DNA from: Carboxylicivirga sp. M1479 | Lineage (GTDB): Bacteria; Bacteroidota; Bacteroidia; Bacteroidales; Marinilabiliaceae | DNA: 64,000 nt | Assembly (NCBI RefSeq): GCF_007097485.1 | Contig: NZ_VKDE01000016.1 | Span: 124,001-188,000 of the forward strand | Direction of reading: 5' to 3' | In this document: positions 46,689 to 56,030 of the stretch, piece by piece | Layout: every line of letters begins with the position of its first letter | Numbering within the stretch: position 1 is the stretch's first letter | Notes under the pieces: model-generated | What the model was told of the DNA's origin: nothing | Databases searched by the model: none | The model's input: the letters and a program-made list of their open reading frames with translations, nothing else | Program-made: the position numbers and the translations under genes

Positions 46689-47642
46689 ATGATCGCATCT
46701 ACGGACAGCAGCAAAAATTGCCATTACGACATTATAGGAGATGTTCATGGTCATCACCTGGAACTGCAAAAGCTGTTGTTAAAGATGTCTTATACCATGA
46801 TCAATGGTGTGTGGACTCATGCCACTCGAAAAGCCATATTTGTTGGTGATTTCATCAATCGGGGACCGAATAGTAAGGGTGTTATTAAGCTGATTCGGGA
46901 AATGGTAAGCGCAGGTACAGCTATGGCCATATTGGGGAATCATGAAATGAATGCGATATTGTATTTTTCAAAGGATAAAGACGGTCAGGCATTGAGGGTG
47001 CCCGGCAGTAATAACTTGCGTCTAATGACCAAGTTAATGCACGAATACAATGGCCAGCAAGAAACCCTTTTGGATGATATCAAGTGGTTGCGAAGCTTAC
47101 CCTTGCATTTAGAGCTGGATGGTATCCGGGTTGTTCATGCGTATTGGAATCGCCATCATCTTATTAAGTTACAAAGTTTGTATAAGAAAGGGAGACTCAG
47201 GAAAAGCCGACTTAAGACCCTTTTGGAAGAAGACAATGACTTACAAATAGCGTTCTGGGAGACTTTGAAAGGTATCGAACTACAAATGCCCAACGATTTG
47301 GTGATTAAAGATTCGGATCAGGTTAAGCGAGATAATTTCAGAGTTAAATGGTGGGTAAAGCCTCATGGGCAGACCTTTCGCAACTTAAGCTATGGCAACA
47401 AATTTGAATTACCCGATTATACCATTCCCAATGAAATTATCAGTGATTATAAGGTTTATGAGCACACGGAACCCATTGTGTTTATAGGCCATTATTGCAT
47501 GGGCAAAGGCCCTATGCTGGCTTCGAACAATATTGGCTGTGTAGATGCTTGCATAACAACAGCAGGCCGTTTGGCAGCCTACCGCTATGAGGGTGAAGAG
47601 GTATTAACAGCGGCAAATTTTATTTTTGTATCAAAACTATAA
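46689..47642 (+). CDS. Calcineurin-like metallophosphoesterase (PrpE/ApaH-like)
   Basis: 317 aa. Signature blocks of the phosphoprotein phosphatase-type superfamily: DIIGDVHGHHLELQKLL (metal ligands D and H), FVGDFINRGPNSKGVI (GDxxxRGP), LGNHEMNAI (GNHE) and a later VVHAYW and GHYCMGKGP. The GDxxxRG variant resembles bacterial serine/threonine phosphatases and Ap4A hydrolases. Cytoplasmic; substrate (phosphoprotein or dinucleoside polyphosphate) unresolved. It marks the end of the repeat archipelago. Confidence 0.85.
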   Translation: MIASTDSSKNCHYDIIGDVHGHHLELQKLLLKMSYTMINGVWTHATRKAIFVGDFINRGPNSKGVIKLIREMVSAGTAMAILGNHEMNAILYFSKDKDGQALRVPGSNNLRLMTKLMHEYNGQQETLLDDIKWLRSLPLHLELDGIRVVHAYWNRHHLIKLQSLYKKGRLRKSRLKTLLEEDNDLQIAFWETLKGIELQMPNDLVIKDSDQVKRDNFRVKWWVKPHGQTFRNLSYGNKFELPDYTIPNEIISDYKVYEHTEPIVFIGHYCMGKGPMLASNNIGCVDACITTAGRLAAYRYEGEEVLTAANFIFVSKL

Positions 47643-47717
47643 CGGCAAAAATAGTTTAGTTGCATATGCTATCCATTTTGTTCTACCTCGGCCTCAGCCA
47701 GCAATAATGATGTGTAT

Positions 47718-48191
47718 TTATTGTTTCTTGGTAAAAAAGGCTACTACAGCAGCGGTTACCGCTCCCATCCTAATCGCACCAATCATACTTTGCTTAATAT
47801 ATGAATTGAGGTTAAAGAATTGTTCTGCAGCTTCTTGAGTCATGGTTTCCTGCTCAACAGTGTAAGCAATAATGTTCGTAAAATAATCGGGTGATAGGTA
47901 AACATGAGTCAGGTATTGCCCAACAGGACTTAGTAGAGAAACAATAACAGCAATGACCAAACCAGCCAAGAAACCCTCGGTCCAACTCATGACTCCACCC
48001 TGCCATTTTCGCTTATCCAACAAGGCCAATACATAAATAATGATGGCTGGAATGGCAAAAAAGTTGGTGAGTATATGGTGTCTGTCAATGCGTTCGTCGT
48101 GTAAACCAATTGATTTTTCAAAGACTGTCCATAGTAATATGGCGGCAAAAAAGATGATCCCCCATTTTAATTCAATTGCAATTTTTTTCAT
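47718..48191 (-). CDS. DUF4199 family membrane protein
   Basis: 157 aa with four hydrophobic segments: about residues 9-27 (WGIIFFAAILLWTVF), 43-60, 73-97 (GFLAGLVIAVIVSLLSPVG) and 138-154. The loop before the last segment and the pattern MSWTEGFLAGLVIAV match DUF4199, a Bacteroidota membrane family of unknown function. Upstream lies the four-copy structured element array, facing away from this gene. Confidence 0.78.
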   Translation of the reverse strand: MKKIAIELKWGIIFFAAILLWTVFEKSIGLHDERIDRHHILTNFFAIPAIIIYVLALLDKRKWQGGVMSWTEGFLAGLVIAVIVSLLSPVGQYLTHVYLSPDYFTNIIAYTVEQETMTQEAAEQFFNLNSYIKQSMIGAIRMGAVTAAVVAFFTKKQ

Positions 48192-48217
48192 GTGTTCGTA
48201 ATTTTGTTATTTATTGC

Positions 48218-48285
48218 CACATGGAACTCACCAAAATTAACCATGTTCTTGTGTGAGAAACTGTACTCATGGCTCGTTTCATGTG
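48218..48285 (+). ncRNA. Covarying-hairpin element, copy 1
   Basis: 68 bases. Outer stem CACATGGAAC/GTTTCATGTG (ten pairs, one G-U), inner stem CCATG/CATGG, central hairpin TGAG-AAACTGTA-CTCA. The G-U pair only works if this strand is the RNA. Could instead be a DNA-level palindrome. Confidence 0.45.
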
Positions 48286-48306
48286 TTTAAATTTTGTTTT
48301 TTATTG

Positions 48307-48375
48307 CTACATGGAACTCGCCAAAATCAATCATGCTCTTGTGTGAGAACTTATTCTCATGGCTCGTTTCATATG
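48307..48375 (+). ncRNA. Covarying-hairpin element, copy 2
   Basis: Outer stem TACATGGAAC/GTTTCATATG with one mismatch, inner stem TCATG/CATGG (a U-G pair replaces C-G), central hairpin TGAGAA-CTTA-TTCTCA (six pairs). Confidence 0.45.
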
Positions 48376-48397
48376 ATTATAATTTACTTTCATTTGC

Positions 48398-48477
48398 CAT
48401 ATGGAACTCTCAAGTAAATTTTATCATCCCACTGTGTGAAAATTTGGATACTCAAATTTACATGGTCGTTTCATGTG
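48398..48477 (+). ncRNA. Covarying-hairpin element, copy 3 (variant II)
   Basis: Outer stem CATATGGAAC/GTTTCATGTG (two G-U pairs). The central hairpin is AAATTTG-GATACT-CAAATTT, completely different in sequence from copies 1, 2, 4 and 6 but still a perfect seven-pair stem. Confidence 0.45.
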
Positions 48478-48522
48478 TTTAAATTTTGTTTTTATTGTCA
48501 CTACTTGTCCCGATTTATCGGG

Positions 48523-48587
48523 ATGGAACTCACCAAAATTAACCATGCTCCTGTGTGAGAAACAGCTCTCATAGCTTGTTGCGTGTG
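48523..48587 (+). ncRNA. Covarying-hairpin element, copy 4
   Basis: Central hairpin TGAGA-AACAGC-TCTCA is perfect; the 3' outer arm is degraded (GTTGCGT). A small palindrome TCCCGATTTATCGGGA lies just before the 5' arm. Confidence 0.4.
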
Positions 48588-49018
48588 TTTAGCATTTTTA
48601 CTGAGGCTCTAAAGTATCGTTGAATTCAATTATACTACAATAACAGTCCATCGAATAAAACATGCTTGTTAATTCAGCTTACTATTTTTTTATCAAACTA
48701 ATTTTTAAAACACATGAACATGGCGCTTGTTCAAATGCCAAACCAGAGTTTAGAGAGAACAGCTCTCTTTTGATAGATAAATAAACAAGTTTATTCAGTA
48801 TTTAGAATCCTTGAGTAGAAAGCAACAAAATCTAACAGAAAGATGCTGTCAACGAAGAGTAACGTTTGTACCTATCATATTTTGAATGGATTGTATATTA
48901 CCGATACAAAATCAAAGAGGCTTTAAAAGTAAATGGATGTCAAGTGCATTTTACTTGGATCCGAATAAATGCGCTTGGGATCAGAGGCAGATGGGTAGTT
49001 AAAGTGGCAGAAAAAAGT

Positions 49019-49076
49019 GGGTATCCTAAAATTACGAAAACACCTGTTTGATGTCTATCACAATTTTAAGATACCC
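49019..49076 (-). terminator. Terminator-like inverted repeat downstream of the 296-aa TPR gene
   Basis: Arms GGGTATCCTAAAATT and AATTTTAAGATACCC (15 pairs, one mismatch), with a 28-base loop. On the minus strand the stem is followed by a run of six T. It lies ten bases beyond the stop of the TPR gene. Confidence 0.55.
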
Positions 49077-49085
49077 GCTTATATG

Positions 49086-49976
49086 TTATTTAAGTAAAGC
49101 CGCCATCTGTGCCGCTTTTTCCTCCATTTTAAGACGTCGGTAAGAAACACTCAGGCAATTGATAATAGCCTTATCCTTGGGTGACATGGCGTGCGCCTTT
49201 TCAAGGTACGGCAATGCTTTATGGTATCCTTTCGCTATCTCCTCCATTTTTTTTGTGGAGTTATGATAGTCTACGCGAGTAGGGTTTTTCATAGCTTCGT
49301 AACGCTTGGTTTCCTTGCTATACAAGTAATCCGTTTGTTTAAAGTAAATCACACCCAGCTTTTTGATACTGTTCTTGTGATTGGTGCGCAAAGTCAATAC
49401 TTTCTCCAACTCAGCAGTTGCCTCTGTATATTTTTTCATACGCTCGTACGATGATCCCAAGAGGTAATGGTAATTATAGTTACCTGGTTCGTTGGCAATG
49501 GCCGTTGACAAACAGCTAACCGCCTTTTCGTACTGTGCTGAATTAAAATACAGGTATCCCAGTTTTTTGGTGAACTCAGCATTTCTTTCCGCGTACTTTT
49601 CCTTGCCAGCCAATAATTCCTTTTCGGCATCGCTAAAATTCTTAACTCCTGCGTAAGCATCGCCAAAAGCCAGATACAGATCAGCTTCGTCGTAAGCATT
49701 ATTTCTGGCCTTAGTTAGCAAATCCACTGCCTTGGAATACTTTTTTGCTTTAGCATAGTTATGGCCTGCCTTAAAATAGGAAAATGCGTCAGCAGATCCA
49801 TTTGCTTCATAAATGGCAGCCGCTTGCTCATACAATTCGGCAGCTGCCAGGTATTGCATCCTGCTCTCTTGAATAATGGCATCACTCTTAAGTACATCAG
49901 CATTTTGAGCCAATGCCGTTCCGATGCCCACCAGAGTGAACATCATCAATACAAATAATTGTTTCATCTGTTTCAT
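49086..49976 (-). CDS. Secreted tetratricopeptide-repeat protein
   Basis: 296 aa. Signal peptide QLFVLMMFTLVGIGTALAQ at the N-terminus (a second ATG nine bases in is an equally good start). The mature part is about seven TPR-like helical hairpins, for example AELYEQAAAIYEANGSADAF, YSKAVDLLTKARNNAYDEA, YEKAVSCLSTAIANEPGNYN and YTEATAELEKVLTLRTNHK. Probably periplasmic or surface-associated, acting as a protein-interaction scaffold. Partner unknown. A type II copy of the structured element lies directly upstream on the opposite strand. Confidence 0.83.
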   Translation of the reverse strand: MKQMKQLFVLMMFTLVGIGTALAQNADVLKSDAIIQESRMQYLAAAELYEQAAAIYEANGSADAFSYFKAGHNYAKAKKYSKAVDLLTKARNNAYDEADLYLAFGDAYAGVKNFSDAEKELLAGKEKYAERNAEFTKKLGYLYFNSAQYEKAVSCLSTAIANEPGNYNYHYLLGSSYERMKKYTEATAELEKVLTLRTNHKNSIKKLGVIYFKQTDYLYSKETKRYEAMKNPTRVDYHNSTKKMEEIAKGYHKALPYLEKAHAMSPKDKAIINCLSVSYRRLKMEEKAAQMAALLK

Positions 49977-49992
49977 TTAATTTTCTTTTTGT

Positions 49993-50071
49993 CAGATGGA
50001 ACTCTCAAGTAAATTTCATCATCCGCCTGTGTTCAATTTGGATAATCAAATTTACATGGTCGTTTCATGTT
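49993..50071 (+). ncRNA. Covarying-hairpin element, copy 5 (variant II)
   Basis: Upstream of, and antisense to, the leader of the TPR gene. ATGGAAC/GTTTCAT outer stem, central hairpin AATTTG-GATAAT-CAAATT (six pairs). Shares the CTCTCAAGTAAATTT segment with copy 3. Confidence 0.42.
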
Positions 50072-50135
50072 AAACTTGTTTTTGGGGTTAAGTGCAAAAA
50101 TAATCCAGAACCTTTAATAACCTACCATTTGACAC

Positions 50136-50167
50136 AAAAAAACCTGTGAAGCACGCTTCACAGGTTT
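50136..50167 (-). terminator. Intrinsic terminator of the 212-aa TPR-like gene
   Basis: Perfect 13-pair stem AAACCTGTGAAGC/GCTTCACAGGTTT with a two-base loop (or 12 pairs with a four-base loop), followed on the minus strand by seven T. Confidence 0.85.
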
Positions 50168-50207
50168 AAATATTTTTGAGTGTCCTTTAAAAGGCACCAA
50201 TTACTTA

Positions 50208-50846
50208 CTAGCTTTTTAGAAAAGTATCGATACCAGTTAGGATAGCCTGAGCATTTTTATTAGCTGCATCATACTCTAAGGCTTTTTTGGCAAAAGCACT
50301 TGATTCGTCCAATACTACTTTTGCTTTAGCTTTGATTGAGTCCCACTGATCGCGGTTACCATCAACACGAGAATTTAAGATCTCCTGACCTTTGGTATAC
50401 AAAGCATTACTTTCTTTTACATAGTAACCAGCCAACATTTTTTTCATGTGACCAACATACTTGCTAGCACCATACTCTTCAATACCAGCTAAAAGAACTT
50501 TCTCCATCTCTTCGTTCTTACCCATGCTCTTCAATGAAGAAGCTACGTAATAAGTAGAAACATCAGCTTTATAAGCTAAATTCTTTGACTCATTGTAATA
50601 TTTTTGTGCTTTTTCGTAATCTTTAATTTTACGTGCACTCGTTGCCGTATTATACACCATAGCGGCATCCATTTCTTCTTCTCCCCAAGCAGCAATTGCT
50701 TTCTCAAACAATTCCAATGCACCTTTGTAATTTTTTGCTCTTAATGCTTCATTTCCCTGATTTTTAAGCTCTACTGCACTTTCTTCTTGAGCTACTGCTC
50801 CTAAAGACATTAAAAACACGAGGGATAAAGTTGCTAAATACTTCAT
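50208..50846 (-). CDS. Secreted TPR-like protein
   Basis: 212 aa. Signal peptide KYLATLSLVFLMSLGAVAQ followed by EESAVELKNQGNEALRAKNY and ALELFEKAIAAWGEEEMDA, typical TPR openings, then KDYEKAQKYYNESKNLAY. The C-terminal 70 residues form long charged helices. Exported helper or scaffold protein, function unknown. It has its own strong terminator and sits downstream of the thr operon on the same strand; 108 bases of AT-rich sequence separate them. Confidence 0.8.
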   Translation of the reverse strand: MKYLATLSLVFLMSLGAVAQEESAVELKNQGNEALRAKNYKGALELFEKAIAAWGEEEMDAAMVYNTATSARKIKDYEKAQKYYNESKNLAYKADVSTYYVASSLKSMGKNEEMEKVLLAGIEEYGASKYVGHMKKMLAGYYVKESNALYTKGQEILNSRVDGNRDQWDSIKAKAKVVLDESSAFAKKALEYDAANKNAQAILTGIDTFLKS

Positions 50847-50954
50847 AATACTACTCTTTTAATCTTATTTTATTGATTCATTTCACTTCAACGGATGGTA
50901 AAAATAGTTTTTTTTTAAAAATATCTTAAAATTTAACTTCCTTTTTTAAAAAAA

Positions 50955-52265
50955 CTACACATTCCGTGTCTGGCTCAACAGTAACTTGGCTAATTCCTCA
51001 TAGCTGTTAGTAAGACTTTTTACTTGTTTTTCTCCTTTGAGAAATGCCTTTAAACGCTCTGGCTGATCAATGGTTTTTTTAATAATTGGCTCAACCACTT
51101 CGGGAAACTTAGCCGGATGAGCAGTAGCAAGAAATATGCCATGCTCATTATTCATCAGCTTTTTTTGCAATGCTTTGAAACCAATTGCACCATGTGGATC
51201 GAGTATGTATTGGTATTTATTGTACACATTATCAATTGTTTCAAACAACTCTTGATTGTTGATTGAAATACCTTCAATTACTTGTTTTATCAATTCCAGC
51301 TCATGCCCAAACAACTCCTGTATGCGGATAAAATTACTGGGATCACCCACATCCATGGCATTGGCAGGAGTAGCAATACTTGCCATGCTTTGATAATGAC
51401 CCGTTTGCAGGTATTGCGGCACCACATCGTTGAGATTGGTGGCGGCAATAAAGCGCTTAATAGGTAAACCCATGCGCTGTGCGATAAGGCCAGCTGTGAG
51501 GTTACCAAAATTTCCACTTGGCACACAAACAGCCAAATCAGTATGTCCGTATTGAACAGCCTGGGCATAGGCATAGAAATAATACACCATCTGTGGTAAA
51601 AAACGTGCCAGGTTAATTGAATTAGCCGAAGTAATGCTTATCGCTTCTTTCAATTGCTGATCCATAAAAGCGGTTTTGACCAGGCTCTGGCAGTCATCAA
51701 AACTACCATCTACTTCAATGGCCGTAATGTTTTGCCCCAAAGTAGTGAATTGCTTTTCCTGAACATCGGAAACTAGACCTTTAGGATACAAGACGAAAAC
51801 ATTAACACCATCGATCCCCAGGAAACCATTGGCTACCGCACTGCCCGTATCGCCCGAAGTGGCCACCAACACATTAATATCGCGACCATAATCTTTGGTA
51901 AAACGTGCCATAACGCGGGCTAAAAAGCGCGCTCCAATATCTTTAAATGCTAAGGTAGGACCATGGAAAAGTTCCAGTGCTGAAATATTTTCAGATACCG
52001 GTACCAGTGGTATCGGGAAATTGAAAGCGTCGTCGGTCAATTGCCTAAAGTCCTGCTCTGGAATAATTGGACAAAAGAAATGCTTCAGTGTCTCAAAACC
52101 AATCTCACCCAGGCTCATGGCCGGCAGTCGCTCCCAGAAATCATCCGGTAAAGCAGGTATTTCCTCCGGCATAAACAAGCCCTTGTCATCGGCCAAACCA
52201 TTGATAACGGCATTTTTTAAATCACTCTTAAGTGAGCTATTATTTGTACTATAATATTGCATCAT
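50955..52265 (-). CDS. thrC: Threonine synthase
   Basis: 436 aa. The PLP lysine is in ELFHGPTLAFKDIGARFLA (about residue 112), with VATSGDTGSAVANGFLG and the phosphate-binding SGNFGNLTAG also present. Converts O-phosphohomoserine to threonine, the last step of the pathway. Two adjacent ATG codons (52265 and 52262) are possible starts. The gene overlaps the upstream homoserine kinase gene by 17 bases, so it is translationally coupled to it. Confidence 0.92.
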   Translation of the reverse strand: MMQYYSTNNSSLKSDLKNAVINGLADDKGLFMPEEIPALPDDFWERLPAMSLGEIGFETLKHFFCPIIPEQDFRQLTDDAFNFPIPLVPVSENISALELFHGPTLAFKDIGARFLARVMARFTKDYGRDINVLVATSGDTGSAVANGFLGIDGVNVFVLYPKGLVSDVQEKQFTTLGQNITAIEVDGSFDDCQSLVKTAFMDQQLKEAISITSANSINLARFLPQMVYYFYAYAQAVQYGHTDLAVCVPSGNFGNLTAGLIAQRMGLPIKRFIAATNLNDVVPQYLQTGHYQSMASIATPANAMDVGDPSNFIRIQELFGHELELIKQVIEGISINNQELFETIDNVYNKYQYILDPHGAIGFKALQKKLMNNEHGIFLATAHPAKFPEVVEPIIKKTIDQPERLKAFLKGEKQVKSLTNSYEELAKLLLSQTRNV

Positions 52266-53478
52266 TTATTTTTTTTCCGGATAACAGTAATTGCATAAAT
52301 TCAGTTTGGTCAACAAAGCCATGAGCACCCTCCTGCACCGATATTTCGTCGTATACCTCCACCTGATCGGCTTTAGTACCTGGTCGGTAGATCATAAAAG
52401 GCACAGGGGTACGCGTATGTGTGCGTATTTCACAAGGCGTTGGATGATCCGGTAGAAAAGCCACACTCAGCTCCTCTTTGTGTTTTTGCAGATAGGCCAA
52501 TGCAGGTTTGACTACCTTTTGGTCAATATCCTCCAACGTTCGAATCTTTAAATCCACATCTCCCTCATGACCAGCTTCATCGGGCGCTTCGATGTGCAGA
52601 AACACATACTCACTGCCATTACTAAGGGCCTCAAAGGCCGCATTTGCTTTTCCTTCATAATTTGTGGTGTACAAACCAGTGGCTCCCTCCACAAAAACCG
52701 ATTTCAGTCCGCCCAATTGTCCCAAACCGTGTATTAAATCCACTGCCGAAATAACCACGCCATTGCCAATGCCATAGAGCTCTTTAAGGCTTGGCATATT
52801 GGGTTTAAAACCTGGAGACCAAGGCCATATCATATTAGCCACAGGTAAGCCACGGGCCTGTCGTTTGATATTAACGGGGTGGTTACTCAGTAACTCATTG
52901 GACGCAAACATCAACTGGCGTAAAAGTTTGACTGTATCGTTGCTTTCCATGGGCTTGGGTAGCACTGTTTCAACAAATTCTCCCGGTACATCGTGGGGCG
53001 GCGTACAATCCAAGCCCTCATTACCACCTTTCACCACCAGTACATGGCGATAACTTACACCAGTGTGAAACTGTACCTTTTCGCTTCCCAAATATTCGTT
53101 TAAAGCAACAATCAACTGGTTAGCCTCTTCGGTACTGATGTGGCCGGCTGAATGATTCAATAACTTGGCTTGCTCAACTGTCACCAGGTTACAACGAAAG
53201 GCCATATCGCCAGGCTCCAGCTTTACGCCCAGAGCAGCTGCCTCCAGAACACCTCGCCCCTGGTAGTATTTTTCCGCATCATAGCCCATAATGGTCATGT
53301 TGGCCACCTCACTGCCTGGGTGTAAGGAATCAGGCACTGTTTTTAAATAACCAGAGCGTGATAAACGGCACAACTCATCAATGTGTGGAGTGTTAGCCGC
53401 CATCATGGGCGTTTTTCCACCCAAAGACTGAATGGGCTCATCGGCAAAACCATCGGCCAGAATAACTAAATACTTCAT
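52249..53478 (-). CDS. thrB: Phosphoglycerate-mutase-like homoserine kinase
   Basis: 409 aa member of the cofactor-independent phosphoglycerate mutase (ApgM) family: KYLVILADGFADEPIQSLGG, KTPMMAANTPHID, DLIHGLGQLGGLK, and a metal-binding C-terminal FLPDHPTPCEIRTHTRTPVPF. Its place between thrA and thrC, with no GHMP-type thrB nearby, points to homoserine kinase activity, as has been assigned genetically for the homologous Bacteroides gene. A true glycolytic mutase is the alternative, less likely given the operon. Confidence 0.82.
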   Translation of the reverse strand: MKYLVILADGFADEPIQSLGGKTPMMAANTPHIDELCRLSRSGYLKTVPDSLHPGSEVANMTIMGYDAEKYYQGRGVLEAAALGVKLEPGDMAFRCNLVTVEQAKLLNHSAGHISTEEANQLIVALNEYLGSEKVQFHTGVSYRHVLVVKGGNEGLDCTPPHDVPGEFVETVLPKPMESNDTVKLLRQLMFASNELLSNHPVNIKRQARGLPVANMIWPWSPGFKPNMPSLKELYGIGNGVVISAVDLIHGLGQLGGLKSVFVEGATGLYTTNYEGKANAAFEALSNGSEYVFLHIEAPDEAGHEGDVDLKIRTLEDIDQKVVKPALAYLQKHKEELSVAFLPDHPTPCEIRTHTRTPVPFMIYRPGTKADQVEVYDEISVQEGAHGFVDQTEFMQLLLSGKKINDAIL

Positions 53479-53490
53479 TATAATAAGGGT

Positions 53491-55911
53491 TTATAGGTTA
53501 ACAACTTTAATGATATCGGCAAAAACACCTGCAGCAGTTACGTCTGCTCCGGCTCCATAACCTTTTATCTCCATGGGATGATCATAATAATAATCCGAGC
53601 GTAAGATGACCTTATTGTTACTGTCGGCCAAATTATAAAATGGATGTTCTGCATCGACCTCGATAAAGCCCACCTTGGCATGGCCAGCTTTGAGAGAGGC
53701 AGCATAACGAAGCACTTTACCCTTTGACTCGGCCTCATTGCGCCAGGCTTCAAAGGTGGCATCGTAGGATTTCACACGTTCAATAAAATCAGCCACCGAT
53801 TCATCCTTAAAAAATTCATCAGGTAAAAACGGACTAATCTCCACATGTTCCTGCTCCAAAGCATAATCACTCTCACGCGCTAAGATGAGTAGTTTACGTA
53901 ATACATCTGTGCCTTTCAAATCAATTCTTGGATCAGGCTCACTGTAGCCCTTCTCTTTGGCTTCAATCACCACGGCCGACAAGGGTTTTTCGGCACTCAC
54001 ATTGTTAACAATGTAATTGAGTGTGCCCGATAAAACTGCCTCCAATTGTAAAATACGATCGCCACTATTTACCATGTTACTAATGGTGTTTATAATTGGC
54101 AATCCAGCCCCCACATTGGTTTCAAACAGGTACTTCACCCCTTTTTGTCGCGCCGTTTTCTTTAAGGTTTCGTAGCGATCATAGGCCGATGAGCCAGCAA
54201 TTTTATTGGCTGTCACCACCGAAATATTATTTTCCAGTAAGCGTTGGTACTTCTCAGCAACGACAGCACTGGCTGTACAATCAACAAACACACTATTGGA
54301 GTGGTTATTGGCAATAATCTGTTCTACAAACTGATCGATATCGCCCTTGCTGGCATGTTGCAACACTTCAACAGCAGAGTCTAGTTCCAGCCCCCTGTCA
54401 TTGAAAATCATTTGGCACGAATTGGCCAAACCCGCCAAACGAATGCTCAAGTGTTCGGTTTTTAATAGTCGTTCAGACTGTCGTTCGATTTTCTGCAAGA
54501 GATTTTTACCCACCGTACCTACGCCCACCTGGTAAAGGTGAATTGCCTGAAACTTACTCAAAAAGAATGTCTCATGTACCACGTTTAAGGTCTTACGCAA
54601 ATCATTCTCATGAATCACAAATGAGATATTCAGTTCCGATGCCCCCTGTGCAATAGCGTAAATATTAATACCATTACGGCCAACAGCATTAAATAACTGT
54701 CCTGATACACCGGAAGTATGTTTCATGCCCTCACCAACAATGGCTACCACCGCCATGTCTTTTTCCAGAGTGATGCCATTAATCTCTTGACGGCTTATCT
54801 CCTTATCAAACTCACGAAGCAAGGCTAAACGGGCCCTCTCAGCATCCTTGGCAGCCAACACCACACTGATACTGCTTTCACTGGATGCCTGGGATATCAA
54901 AACAATGTTTATCGCTTCCTTGGCCAGGGCGCCAAACATACGCATGGAAATACCCGATATGCCTATCATACCATTACCCTGAAGCGTTAAAAGCGCCACT
55001 TCGCGAATGGATGACAAACCTTTCACATCTTGCTTTTCATCTTTCTGATGATCAATCAGTGTTCCGGGTGCCTCAGGGTTAAAGGTATTTTTAACCTTCA
55101 CCGGAATCTGTTTTTGTAAGACCGGTATTATGGTTGGTGGATAAATCACTTTCGCTCCAAAATGAGATAATTCCATTGCCTCAGAAAAGCTCAGGTGTTC
55201 TATGCAATAGGCACGACGTATAACACGCGGATCGGCCGACATAAAACCATCCACATCTGTCCATATTTCTAATATTTCAGCATCTAAACCTGCCGCTAGC
55301 AAAGCAGCCGAGTAGTCAGAACCTCCACGCCCCAAGGTGGTGTTATCACCTGCTGCATTGGACGCTATAAAACCTGGAAAAACACTCCTTGAGCCAATAC
55401 TGAACTTTAATTCGCCTATGGCTTGCATTGTAGGATTATTCAGCACATGGTGTCCATGGCCATTGAGTTCTGTTTTAATAAATTGCCGGCTATCATACAA
55501 CTTAGCATCTGTTAATAAATGACTTAAAATAATGGATGATAAACGCTCTCCACTACCCACAATGCTATCGTAACTTTTCGTGCTTAACTCTTTGGTCAGG
55601 CTAACTCCCTTTAATATTTGATGCAATTCTGTCCAAACGGGTTCTTGTTGTTTGATAACTTGCTCAAGAGCTTCCTTACTAAATAATTGCTGAATGATGG
55701 TGTTATGTAAAGAAACAATGTCATCCAGTGTATTTTGATAGCCAATGCCATCCTGAGCTTCTTCTGAAGCCTTGATCAATTGATCGGTCACCCCCGAAAC
55801 GGCTGACACCACAACCACCACAGATACCTTTTGGCTTTCAACTATCTGCTTTACCTGACGCATGGCATCTGCACTTCCCATGGAAGTACCGCCAAATTTT
55901 AAAACCTTCAT
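53491..55911 (-). CDS. thrA: Bifunctional aspartokinase/homoserine dehydrogenase
   Basis: About 806 aa from the ATG at 55911 (an in-frame ATG at 55920 would add three residues). The kinase half starts KVLKFGGTSMGSADAMRQV and includes GRGGSDYSAALLAAGL. Tandem ACT domains follow at about 310-455 (IGISGISMRMFG, GMKHTSGVSGQLFNAV). The dehydrogenase half has VGVGTVGKNLLQ, VTANKIAGSSAYDRY and the active-site ETNVGAGLPII stretch. Commits aspartate to the threonine branch. The ACT domains imply feedback control by threonine, in addition to the leader peptide upstream. Confidence 0.93.
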   Translation of the reverse strand: MKVLKFGGTSMGSADAMRQVKQIVESQKVSVVVVVSAVSGVTDQLIKASEEAQDGIGYQNTLDDIVSLHNTIIQQLFSKEALEQVIKQQEPVWTELHQILKGVSLTKELSTKSYDSIVGSGERLSSIILSHLLTDAKLYDSRQFIKTELNGHGHHVLNNPTMQAIGELKFSIGSRSVFPGFIASNAAGDNTTLGRGGSDYSAALLAAGLDAEILEIWTDVDGFMSADPRVIRRAYCIEHLSFSEAMELSHFGAKVIYPPTIIPVLQKQIPVKVKNTFNPEAPGTLIDHQKDEKQDVKGLSSIREVALLTLQGNGMIGISGISMRMFGALAKEAINIVLISQASSESSISVVLAAKDAERARLALLREFDKEISRQEINGITLEKDMAVVAIVGEGMKHTSGVSGQLFNAVGRNGINIYAIAQGASELNISFVIHENDLRKTLNVVHETFFLSKFQAIHLYQVGVGTVGKNLLQKIERQSERLLKTEHLSIRLAGLANSCQMIFNDRGLELDSAVEVLQHASKGDIDQFVEQIIANNHSNSVFVDCTASAVVAEKYQRLLENNISVVTANKIAGSSAYDRYETLKKTARQKGVKYLFETNVGAGLPIINTISNMVNSGDRILQLEAVLSGTLNYIVNNVSAEKPLSAVVIEAKEKGYSEPDPRIDLKGTDVLRKLLILARESDYALEQEHVEISPFLPDEFFKDESVADFIERVKSYDATFEAWRNEAESKGKVLRYAASLKAGHAKVGFIEVDAEHPFYNLADSNNKVILRSDYYYDHPMEIKGYGAGADVTAAGVFADIIKVVNL

Positions 55912-56030
55912 AATGTGCACTTTTGTAGATTCAAAAGATGAGATCTATTAAACCCTAACCCTCTGGATTAAAGCCTTTAATAAACTTGAAAAAATACAAT
56001 AATATAATATGACCTGATGATATGAAAAGA

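Larger units (their letters stand above)
48192..49018. other. Intergenic region with tandem structured elements
   Basis: Four copies of the element described below occupy 48218-48587. The remaining stretch to 49018 is AT-rich and I see no gene or repeat in it. Confidence 0.5.

Noticed and set aside
48866-49051. 61-aa plus-strand frame before the TPR gene
   Set aside because: TTG start, no recognisable features, and its end overlaps the terminator-like inverted repeat.
49436-49699. 87-aa frame inside the TPR gene
   Set aside because: Shadow frame of a clear secreted TPR protein in another frame on the same strand.
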